This document shows positions 1 to 5,066 of a stretch of 5,198 bases of DNA, one piece after another. Location: assembly GCA_027023915.1 (NCBI GenBank), contig JALVUB010000232.1, forward strand, positions 1-5,198, given 5' to 3'. The position numbers and the translations under genes are program-made. The stretch's first letter is position 1. Each line of letters starts with the position of its first letter. The notes beneath the pieces were generated by a model. That model saw nothing but the letters and a program-made list of their open reading frames with translations, did not search any database and had not been told where the DNA came from. This DNA comes from Sedimenticola sp. (GTDB lineage: Bacteria > Pseudomonadota > Gammaproteobacteria > Chromatiales > Chromatiaceae).

Positions 1-771
1 CATCATGATGCGGGCCACGGCGATGGTGCGCACGAACTCCAGGGGATCGAGCTTCTCCATGCCGTGGAGGGGCGTCCCCTCCACCTGCACCAGCAGGTTG
101 ATGGGCACCGACTCGGGATGCTCGGGCAGATTGGCGAGCTGGCAGAGCATGGAGGCGCGGTCGGCGCGGCTCTCGCCCATGCCGAGGATGCCGCCGGAAC
201 AGATCTTCAGACCCGCGCGGCGCACGTGGTCGAGGGTGTCGAGGCGGTCGCGGTAGGTGCGGGTGGTGATAACCTTGCCGTAGAACTCCGGCGAGGTGTC
301 GAGGTTGTGGTTGTAGTAGTCCAGCCCCGCCGCCTTGAGCCGCCGCGCCTGCTCTTGGGTGAGCATTCCCAGGGTGACGCAGGTCTCCAGCCCCAGGGCC
401 TTGACCCCCCGCACCATCTCGATCACCCGCGCCAGGTTGGTGTCGGTGGGGTTGCGCCAGGCGGCGCCCATGCAGAAGCGGGTGGCGCCCTGCTCCTTGG
501 CCCGCCGCGCCGCCTCCAGCACCTCCTCCAGGGGCAGCAGCCGTTCCCGCTCCAGCCGCGTCTCGTGATGGGCGCTCTGGGAGCAGTAGCCGCAGTCCTC
601 GGGACAGGCGCCGGTCTTGATGGAGAGCAGGGTGCTGGCCTGCACCACGTTGGCATCGAAATGGACGCGGTGGACGCCGTGGGCCTGGAACAGCAGATCG
701 TTGAAAGGCAGATCAAAAAGCGCTTCGGCTTCTTCCACCGTCCAGTCGTGACGTATTTCGTTCTCAGGCAT
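1..771 (-). CDS. bioB: Biotin synthase BioB, N-terminal 257 residues (3' end outside the window)
   Basis: Radical-SAM enzyme that inserts sulfur into dethiobiotin to make biotin, the last step of cytoplasmic biotin synthesis. The radical-SAM cluster motif CPEDCGYC supplies Cys56, Cys60 and Cys63. Cys100 (in RFCMGAAW), Cys131 (in LETCVTLG) and Cys191 (in GLKICSGG) match, with a constant offset of +3, the three cysteine ligands of the [2Fe-2S] sulfur-donor cluster of E. coli BioB (97, 128, 188). The fourth ligand, an Arg at E. coli 260, would fall just beyond the edge. YYNHNLDTSPEFY and GGILGMGE are further family signatures. The visible part ends at VRTIAVARIMM, so about 80-90 residues are missing (E. 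coli BioB has 346). The ATG at 771 is chosen because AGGA lies 8 nt upstream and the length before the Cys motif is normal. In related bacteria bioB heads bioBFHCD; downstream genes would lie left of base 1. The identification is essentially certain. Confidence 0.97.
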   Translation of the reverse strand, partial: MPENEIRHDWTVEEAEALFDLPFNDLLFQAHGVHRVHFDANVVQASTLLSIKTGACPEDCGYCSQSAHHETRLERERLLPLEEVLEAARRAKEQGATRFCMGAAWRNPTDTNLARVIEMVRGVKALGLETCVTLGMLTQEQARRLKAAGLDYYNHNLDTSPEFYGKVITTRTYRDRLDTLDHVRRAGLKICSGGILGMGESRADRASMLCQLANLPEHPESVPINLLVQVEGTPLHGMEKLDPLEFVRTIAVARIMM

Positions 772-786
772 GGGGAGATCCTGGCT

Positions 787-792
787 TAGAAT
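787..792 (+). promoter_or_regulatory. Possible -10 element for the comF-like gene
   Basis: TAGAAT matches TATAAT at 5/6 and would start transcription near 799, about 50 nt before the ATG at 848. No good -35 sits at the right distance (TTCTCA at 761-766 is 20 nt away). If real, this promoter faces the bioB promoter head-on, because the two start sites nearly coincide. Weak evidence. Confidence 0.25.
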
Positions 793-804
793 GGGCTGGC
801 TGAC

Positions 805-832
805 ATCCTAGAGAAGGATTTTTTGCTGTCAA
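805..832 (-). promoter_or_regulatory. bioB sigma-70 promoter
   Basis: On the minus strand a perfect -35 TTGACA (832 to 827) is followed after 16 nt by TAGGAT (810 to 805), a 4/6 match to TATAAT. Transcription would start near 798, giving a leader of about 27 nt that ends in the AGGA ribosome site of bioB. The -35 lies inside one half of the putative BirA operator, so bound BirA would block polymerase. The boxes are seen; promoter activity is inferred. Confidence 0.7.
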
Positions 833-858
833 CCGCATGGAGGCGCCATGGTTTACAA
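826..858. promoter_or_regulatory. Putative BirA (biotin repressor) operator
   Basis: Read on the minus strand, TTGTAAACC (858 to 850) is followed by 15 nt and then GGTTGACAG (834 to 826). The known proteobacterial BirA operator is TTGTAAACC, 14-16 nt, GGTTTACAA. The first half-site is therefore a perfect 9/9 and the second 7/9, with correct orientation and spacing, directly upstream of bioB. The two deviations in the second half turn it into TTGACA, the bioB -35, so the site looks like a compromise between operator and promoter. The 9/9 half lies inside codons 1-4 of the divergent comF-like gene, whose ribosome site is in the spacer. BirA with biotinyl-AMP would be expected to repress bioB here; an effect on comF is only inferred. 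Confidence 0.82.
839..843 (+). promoter_or_regulatory. Ribosome binding site of comF, inside the BirA operator spacer
   Basis: GGAGG stands 4 nt before the ATG at 848. The spacing is short but usable. It supports 848 rather than the ATG at 837, which is in another frame. It lies between the two BirA half-sites. Confidence 0.55.
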
Positions 859-1564
859 TTGGCTTCGCCGCTTCGAGACCCTCCTTCTTCCACCCACCTG
901 CCTGCTGTGCGGGGCGCCGGGCGGCGGGGATCTGGATCTTTGTCCGGCATGCCTTGCCCGCCTGCCTGAAAACCAACCGGCCTGCCGCCGCTGCGCCCTG
1001 CCCTTGCCACCAGACGCGCCCGATGGAGCGCTTTGCGGCGCTTGCAGCCGTCGCGCGCCCGCATTCGACCGCATTATCGCTCCCTGGCGGTACGACAAGC
1101 CACTGGATGAACTGATTGCGTGCCTGAAATTCCGGCAACAACTGGCGGCGGGCCGCACCTTGGGGCTGCTGCTGGCCGAAGCGATCTCTTCCAAGCTGGA
1201 ACAACGGCCCGATCTGATTCTGCCGGTCCCCCAGCACCCAGCCAAGCTGCGGGCAAGGGGGTTCAATCAGGCGGGAGAGATTGCCGCCACCCTGTCACGA
1301 CGCTTTGGCATTCCCTGGTCAAGTGGTCTGCTGCTCAAGACCCGCAAAACCGACGCCCAGCATCATCTGAACCGCCGTCAGCGGTTGAAGAACCTGCGCG
1401 GTGCCTTTCATTACCATGCCAGGGAGGATTGCCGCCATGTGGCGGTGGTGGACGACGTGGTGACCACCGGCGCCACCGCCACCGAAACCGCCCGCGCGTT
1501 GAAACAGGCAGGTGTCAGCCGGGTAGAGATCTGGGCAGTCGCGCGCACGCCGCAGCACGAGTGA
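848..1564 (+). CDS. comF: ComF/GntX-family phosphoribosyltransferase-like protein (double zinc ribbon)
   Basis: 238-residue cytoplasmic protein of normal length for the ComFC/GntX family. Members have an N-terminal zinc-binding part and a C-terminal type-I phosphoribosyltransferase fold. In naturally transformable bacteria ComF proteins are needed for DNA uptake or processing; in others the role is unclear. Four CxxC pairs are visible at Cys18/21, 32/35, 46/49 and 63/66, preceded by the usual LLLPPTC opening. The phosphoribosyl-pyrophosphate loop is VAVVDDVVTTGATA (about 198-211), and the conserved LPVPQHPAKLRARGFNQA lies in the middle. The start at 848 is supported by GGAGG and by the family-typical MVYNWL opening. 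The gene diverges from bioB, an arrangement also known in Pseudomonas. Codons 1-4 contain one half of the BirA operator, so biotin may influence expression. The stop is one base from the convergent methyltransferase gene. Family assignment is firm; a competence role is not shown. Confidence 0.92.
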   Translation: MVYNWLRRFETLLLPPTCLLCGAPGGGDLDLCPACLARLPENQPACRRCALPLPPDAPDGALCGACSRRAPAFDRIIAPWRYDKPLDELIACLKFRQQLAAGRTLGLLLAEAISSKLEQRPDLILPVPQHPAKLRARGFNQAGEIAATLSRRFGIPWSSGLLLKTRKTDAQHHLNRRQRLKNLRGAFHYHAREDCRHVAVVDDVVTTGATATETARALKQAGVSRVEIWAVARTPQHE

Positions 1565-1565
1565 T

Positions 1566-2702
1566 TCAGTGGTTGGAAAACCCCTTCAAACCGCCTTCGA
1601 TACCTTTTCCCAAAGCCATCACCTTGAACTGCTCCCCCATGCCATTGGGCGAGACCAACTGTTTCACCCCTTGGGCCAGGGTCAGATATTCGTCGGGGTG
1701 GCTATCCGCCAGCAACCGCTCCAGTCCGCAGTCGATGAGAAAACGGGCCTGGGTGGCATAACCGAGCAGGGACAGGCCGACCTGTTCGCCCGCCTCGGCC
1801 ACGGCGGTGAAATCGACATGAGCGGTGATGTCCTGCAAGCCAGGCAGCAACAGGGGATCATCATGAGCCTGGTGGCGGAAATGGCAGCGCAGGGTACCCA
1901 TGTGGCGCTGGGGGTGGTAATAGTGGTGACGTGGGTGGCCGTAATCTATGAGCAGCAGCGCGCCTTGGCTCATGGCGTGGGCCACTGCCCGCAGCCAGGG
2001 CGCCAGGCTGGGGTTGAACTCCGAACAATAGCCGGTGGCCAGCACGCCCACTTCCGCCTCGATAGCCTCCACCGCCTGGCGGGTGTGCGCCGAAGCCGGC
2101 CGCCAACGCTCCCCCAAACGTCCGTTTTCCAAGGTTACCCAAAGGCTCTCCACACTACTTTTGGTTTTGCGGAACAGCGTCACCGGCATGGCGTCAAGCA
2201 CCTCGTTGGCCAGCATTACCCCATGAAAGTCCTCCGGCAACCGCTCCAACCATTCCACCAACCCCAGCAGATGGGGCGTTTGGCGGACGAGGGCTTGCCG
2301 CTGGCGCTGGCGCAGTTCCGGGCTTGGTTCCACAATGGCGTAGCGGTCCGGCAACCGCCCGAGGGTTTCCAGTTGCGCCAGCACCTGGACCGCCATCGCC
2401 CCACTGCCAGCCCCGAACTCCAGCAGTTCGCCTCCTCCAAGCTGCTCCAGCACCTGGGCGCAAGGTGCCGCCAACAGACGGCCGAACAGGGGAGAAATCT
2501 CCGGCGCGGTGACAAAATCACCCGGGGCGCCGAATTTGGCGGCGCCGGCCACATAGTAGCCCAGGCCGGGCGCGTAGAGCGCCAACTCCATGTAACGCCG
2601 AAAGGGAATGGCGCCACCAGCGGAAGCAATCTCGTCTTCCAACAGCGCCATCATGGCCCGCTGCTGAGCCTGCTGTTCGGAAGTGAGGGAAATTGCGTTC
2701 AT
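1566..2702 (-). CDS. MidA/NDUFAF7-type class I SAM-dependent methyltransferase (DUF185)
   Basis: 378-residue predicted protein-arginine methyltransferase of the MidA family. The mitochondrial relative NDUFAF7 methylates the NDUFS2 subunit of respiratory complex I. The substrate of bacterial members is mostly unproven, so that role is only by analogy. Visible signatures are YMELALYAPGLGYY (37-50), GDFVTAPEISPLFG (61-74), the SAM-binding glycine loop LLEFGAGSG (93-101), the acidic residue in IVEPSP (123-128), ANEVLDAMPV (165-174), LLIDYGHPR (250-258), and a C-terminal MGEQFKVMALGKG (355-367). There is no signal peptide or membrane segment. I chose the ATG at 2702: it gives the normal MidA N-terminus, whereas the ATG at 2789 would add 29 unrelated residues and overlap the divergent reductase gene. 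No clear Shine-Dalgarno sequence precedes 2702. It diverges from the pteridine reductase gene and ends one base from comF. Confidence 0.9.
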   Translation of the reverse strand: MNAISLTSEQQAQQRAMMALLEDEIASAGGAIPFRRYMELALYAPGLGYYVAGAAKFGAPGDFVTAPEISPLFGRLLAAPCAQVLEQLGGGELLEFGAGSGAMAVQVLAQLETLGRLPDRYAIVEPSPELRQRQRQALVRQTPHLLGLVEWLERLPEDFHGVMLANEVLDAMPVTLFRKTKSSVESLWVTLENGRLGERWRPASAHTRQAVEAIEAEVGVLATGYCSEFNPSLAPWLRAVAHAMSQGALLLIDYGHPRHHYYHPQRHMGTLRCHFRHQAHDDPLLLPGLQDITAHVDFTAVAEAGEQVGLSLLGYATQARFLIDCGLERLLADSHPDEYLTLAQGVKQLVSPNGMGEQFKVMALGKGIEGGLKGFSNH

Positions 2703-2710
2703 GGACGGCG

Positions 2711-2719
2711 TGCTAACAT
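2711..2719 (+). promoter_or_regulatory. Possible extended -10 for the pteridine reductase gene
   Basis: TGCTAACAT has the TGn extension plus a 4/6 -10 hexamer and would start transcription near 2726, about 27 nt before the ATG at 2753. The best -35 is poor: TTGCGT at 2693-2698, 15 nt from the hexamer. On the other strand TAAGAT (2747 to 2742) is a weak -10 candidate for the methyltransferase gene. Both genes must be transcribed from near this 50-bp gap, but the exact elements are uncertain. Confidence 0.3.
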
Positions 2720-2752
2720 CGAACAACTCCAACCGATGGCCGATCTTACACC

Positions 2753-3502
2753 ATGCTCGACACCCTGCCCCTGGAAGGAAAAACCGCATTGGTCACGGGC
2801 GGCGCGGCGCGGCTCGGCGCCATGAGCGCCCGTTTTCTCCATGCCGCCGGCGCCCACCTGGTTATCCACTATCGCAGCTCTTCCGATGCGGCACGGCTGC
2901 TGCAAAGCGAGCTGGAGGCGCAACGGCCCCACTCCGTGACCCTGCTGCAAGGCGACCTTCTGGAAACAGCCACCCTTCCTCACCTGGTGGAACGCGCGCT
3001 GGAAGCCACCGGCCGGCTCGACATCCTGCTCAACAACGCCTCCAACTACTTTCCCACGCCGCTGGGCGAAGTGACCGAAAGTGACTGGCAGCAGCTTTTC
3101 GGAGTCAACGCCAAGGCGCCCTTCTTTCTCTCCCAGGCAGCGGCGCCCGCGCTGCGTGAACATCAGGGCTGCATCATCAACATGGTGGACATCCATGCCG
3201 AGCGCCCCAATCCCGGCTATCCGGTGTACTGCATGGCCAAGGCCGCCAACGCCATGATGGTAAAGGCGCTGGCACTGGAGCTGGCGCCGGAAATCCGGGT
3301 GAACGGCGTGGCGCCCGGCGCCATCCTCTGGCCCAAGGGGGCGGAAGGCCAACAGTCCAAAATTCGGTCCCTGCCTCGCATTCCCCTGGGCCGCGCCGGC
3401 GAGCCGGAACAGATCGCAAAATCCGTGCTTTTTCTCGCCACAAACAGCTATGTTACCGGCCAGATCATCGCGGTGGATGGCGGACGCACCATTCAACAAT
3501 GA
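2753..3502 (+). CDS. Short-chain dehydrogenase, pteridine reductase type (PTR1/FolM-like)
   Basis: 249-residue NADPH-dependent reductase predicted to reduce dihydropterins, and perhaps dihydrofolate, to tetrahydro forms in the cytoplasm. The Rossmann motif is TGGAARLG (15-22), matching the TGxxxRxG form of pteridine reductases rather than the usual TGxxxGxG. HYRSSS (39-44) sits where the NADPH 2'-phosphate is bound. NNASNYFPTPLGE (94-106) closely resembles the NNASSFYPTPL stretch of pteridine reductases. The catalytic set is Asp146 (in NMVDIH), Tyr159 and Lys163 (YCMAK). Asp replaces the usual SDR Ser, exactly as in Leishmania PTR1. VNGVAPGAILWP (about 182-193) and a C-terminal DGG follow. 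folK and folB next door support a pterin role. Whether its physiological product is tetrahydromonapterin (FolM-like) or tetrahydrofolate cannot be told from sequence. No clear Shine-Dalgarno sequence is visible before the ATG. Family call firm, substrate inferred. Confidence 0.88.
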   Translation: MLDTLPLEGKTALVTGGAARLGAMSARFLHAAGAHLVIHYRSSSDAARLLQSELEAQRPHSVTLLQGDLLETATLPHLVERALEATGRLDILLNNASNYFPTPLGEVTESDWQQLFGVNAKAPFFLSQAAAPALREHQGCIINMVDIHAERPNPGYPVYCMAKAANAMMVKALALELAPEIRVNGVAPGAILWPKGAEGQQSKIRSLPRIPLGRAGEPEQIAKSVLFLATNSYVTGQIIAVDGGRTIQQ

Positions 3503-3513
3503 AATGAAAGGAA

Positions 3514-3987
3514 TCAAACAACCACTTGGATCATTTTCGTCTTACGGGGAAAGTCCTCCCACAATTCGGCGTAGGTCTTTCCCGTCAGCGGATGACGTTC
3601 TTCAGGCGCCACTTCGGCCAGGGGGCGAAGAACGAAGGCATATTCGAGAATCTCGCCGCGAGGCAGCCCCAGCCCGGCATCCACCCTGTCCCCCCAGGTG
3701 AGCAGATCCAGATCGAGGGTCCGCGCGCTGAATTTCTCCGAACCACGCACCCGGCCACGGGCATCCTCCATTTGACGCAGGGCCCGTCGAACCATGTCCG
3801 GCGGCTCATTGGTGTCGATGCCCACCACAAGATTGAGAAAATCATCGCCCTCAAACCCCTCCGCGGGCGTCCGGTAAACCGGAGAAACCACCAAGGGCCC
3901 ATAACGCGCTTCAAGCAGGGTCAGCGCTGAGCGCACATTTTCCTCCGGCTCGATATTGCTGCCAATTGAGATCCAGGCGCGGGTCAT
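3514..3987 (-). CDS. folK: 6-hydroxymethyl-7,8-dihydropterin pyrophosphokinase (HPPK)
   Basis: 157-residue cytoplasmic enzyme that transfers pyrophosphate from ATP to 6-hydroxymethyl-7,8-dihydropterin, giving the substrate of dihydropteroate synthase (FolP). The length matches E. coli FolK. The opening SIGSNIEPEENV (7-18), SPVYRTPAEGFEGDDFLNLVV (35-55, pterin pocket with the conserved Asn52), and ARTLDLDLL (88-96) are visible. Asp92 and Asp94 in the last are the magnesium-binding pair. The ATG at 3987 overlaps the folB stop in ATGA, so translation is probably coupled; a GGGAG lies about 11 nt upstream, inside folB. It is the second gene of the folB-folK operon. Its 3' end converges on the pteridine reductase gene with an 11-bp gap and no visible hairpin terminator. 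folP is not in the window. Confidence 0.96.
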   Translation of the reverse strand: MTRAWISIGSNIEPEENVRSALTLLEARYGPLVVSPVYRTPAEGFEGDDFLNLVVGIDTNEPPDMVRRALRQMEDARGRVRGSEKFSARTLDLDLLTWGDRVDAGLGLPRGEILEYAFVLRPLAEVAPEERHPLTGKTYAELWEDFPRKTKMIQVVV

Positions 3988-4343
3988 TGGCTGCGCCGCT
4001 CCCGCTCGATCACCAGGCCCGCCGATTCGGCATTCTCAAGCGCTCCGGGCTTGTGGAGCGTCAGCCGCAACCGCTCCACCGGAAAGCGTTGCAGGATCAC
4101 TTCGGCACACCCCTCGGCCAGGCTCTCAATGAGCTGGAAATCGGTGCCGGCCGCATACTCCGCGAGCGCCCCGGCCACGGCGGCATAATCGAGGGCATCC
4201 TCCAACCGGTCGGAAGCGGCCGCCCTTTTTACGTCCGCCCCCATCTCCACATCGAGATAGACTGACTGAGGCGCCTGACGTTCGTACTCATGCACCCCCA
4301 CAAGCACATCGAGGCGCAAACGATGAAGAAAAACCGTGTCCAA
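3984..4343 (-). CDS. folB: Dihydroneopterin aldolase
   Basis: 119-residue enzyme that cleaves 7,8-dihydroneopterin to 6-hydroxymethyl-7,8-dihydropterin and glycolaldehyde, the step just before FolK; usually a cytoplasmic homo-octamer. The order of conserved residues is complete: Glu21 (in VGVHEYER), Tyr53 (in LDYAAVA), pterin-anchoring Glu73 (in QLIESLAE) and the catalytic Lys98 (in LHKPGAL). The start is taken as TTG at 4343, giving MDTVFLHRLRLDVLVG, the normal family N-terminus and length. It has AGGGGA 7 nt upstream and a -10 box at the right distance. The only upstream in-frame ATG (4418) would add 25 unlikely residues and start upstream of the -10 element. The gene overlaps folK by 4 bp. 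Product identification is strong; the TTG start is a prediction. Confidence 0.94.
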   Translation of the reverse strand: MDTVFLHRLRLDVLVGVHEYERQAPQSVYLDVEMGADVKRAAASDRLEDALDYAAVAGALAEYAAGTDFQLIESLAEGCAEVILQRFPVERLRLTLHKPGALENAESAGLVIERERRSQ

Positions 4344-4350
4344 TACCGAA

Positions 4351-4356
4351 TCCCCT
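4351..4356 (-). promoter_or_regulatory. Ribosome binding site that decides the folB TTG start
   Basis: AGGGGA on the minus strand ends 7 nt before TTG 4343. It is a strong site at ideal spacing and the main reason for preferring the non-ATG start. Confidence 0.75.
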
Positions 4357-4380
4357 GGAGACGATGAAAAGGATTCGCGT

Positions 4381-4388
4381 ACTATAAT
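4381..4388. promoter_or_regulatory. Overlapping -10 elements for folB (minus) and plsY (plus)
   Basis: The octamer ACTATAAT contains a perfect TATAAT on the plus strand (4383-4388) and TATAGT (5/6) on the minus strand (4386 to 4381). The plus element would start plsY RNA near 4395, with a leader of about 22 nt. The minus element would start folB RNA near 4374, with a leader of about 31 nt that includes AGGGGA. Neither strand has a recognisable -35 at 16-18 nt. The sequence symmetry is seen; bidirectional activity is inferred. Confidence 0.6.
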
Positions 4389-4416
4389 CCCATTCCGCCC
4401 CTGTTTGATCCTTTCC

Positions 4417-4998
4417 ATGCTGCCCTACCTCATCATAATCAGCGCCTACCTGTTCGGGTCCATCTCCAGCGCCGTTCTCGTGGCCCGCGCCATGGGGCTG
4501 CCCGACCCCCGCACCCAAGGCTCCCACAACCCCGGCGCCACCAACATGCTGCGCATCGGGGGCAAAAAGGCCGCCGCCATCACCCTGCTCGGTGATGCCC
4601 TGAAAGGGCTTATACCCATGTTGGCGGCTCACCTACTGCAAATGCCGCCCCAAGTGCTGGCCCTCACCGGCCTGGCCGCCTTTCTCGGCCATCTTTACCC
4701 GCTGTTTTTTGGTTTCAAGGGCGGGAAGGGGGTCGCGACCGCCTTGGGCGTTCAATTCGGCCTTCACTGGCTCATCGGCTTGATGGTGGCCGCCACCTGG
4801 ATGCTGGTGGCAAAAATAGGCAACATCTCCTCCCTCGCCGCTCTGATCTCCATGGCCCTGGCGCCACTCTATGTTTGGCTGGTCTGGCCCGATCCCTATT
4901 TACTCGCCATGCAGACAGCCATCACCCTGCTACTCTACTGGCGCCACCGGAGCAACATCCGCAATCTGATGGAAGGGAAAGAAGGAAAAATTCGCTGA
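4417..4998 (+). CDS. plsY: Glycerol-3-phosphate acyltransferase PlsY
   Basis: 193-residue inner-membrane enzyme that transfers an acyl group from acyl-phosphate (made by PlsX) to glycerol-3-phosphate, giving lysophosphatidic acid, the first step of phospholipid synthesis. The three PlsY motifs are present: FGSISSAVL (13-21), GSHNPGATNMLR with GKKAA and LLGDALKG (35-64), and GHLYPLFFGFKGGKGVAT (91-108). Hydrophobic stretches at about 2-24, 52-75, 79-98, 112-135, 138-158 and 161-178 fit a multi-pass membrane protein. The C-terminus is short and basic, as usual. The ATG at 4417 is chosen because the protein then opens directly into the first membrane helix, as in the family. The GTG at 4336 would put the TATAAT inside the gene. 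No clear Shine-Dalgarno sequence precedes 4417. It diverges from folB, a common proteobacterial arrangement. No convincing terminator follows. Confidence 0.96.
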   Translation: MLPYLIIISAYLFGSISSAVLVARAMGLPDPRTQGSHNPGATNMLRIGGKKAAAITLLGDALKGLIPMLAAHLLQMPPQVLALTGLAAFLGHLYPLFFGFKGGKGVATALGVQFGLHWLIGLMVAATWMLVAKIGNISSLAALISMALAPLYVWLVWPDPYLLAMQTAITLLLYWRHRSNIRNLMEGKEGKIR

Positions 4999-5066
4999 CC
5001 CTGACGTGAGGGCTGCTTTATGTTAGCAAGAGAAACTCTTTAAGTGGCAAAGATACTGGGCTCTAA

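Noticed and set aside
64..789. 241-codon plus-strand open frame opposite bioB
   Set aside because: Low-complexity Val/Gly/Leu/His composition, fully antisense to bioB, no recognisable domain.
1120..1761. 213-codon plus-strand open frame overlapping comF and the methyltransferase
   Set aside because: Out of frame with comF, antisense to the methyltransferase, Pro/Gly/Arg-rich with no domain.
2703..2789. 29-residue N-terminal extension of the methyltransferase (ATG at 2789)
   Set aside because: It would overlap the divergent reductase start and does not resemble MidA N-termini; 2702 gives the normal family start.
1569..2825. 418-codon open frame on the plus strand opposite the methyltransferase gene
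   Set aside because: It is antisense to a gene with clear MidA motifs, is rich in His, Gln and Arg, shows no family signature and runs into the reductase gene. It is a typical GC-rich shadow frame.
3503..3513. Bidirectional terminator between the reductase gene and folK
   Set aside because: Only 11 bp of A-rich sequence with no inverted repeat.
2699..3517. 272-codon minus-strand open frame opposite the pteridine reductase
   Set aside because: The plus strand encodes a complete SDR with all catalytic residues; the antisense frame has no family features.
4336..4416. 27-residue N-terminal extension of plsY (GTG at 4336)
   Set aside because: It is polar and unlike PlsY, and it would place the TATAAT promoter element inside the coding region.
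5000..5013. CCCTGACGTGAGGG as a terminator for plsY
   Set aside because: The stem is only four pairs plus a mismatch and no T-run follows, so it is too weak to call an intrinsic terminator.
5030..5045. AGAG-AAA-CTCT followed by TTAA as a terminator
   Set aside because: A four-pair stem with a short, interrupted T stretch; not distinguishable from chance.
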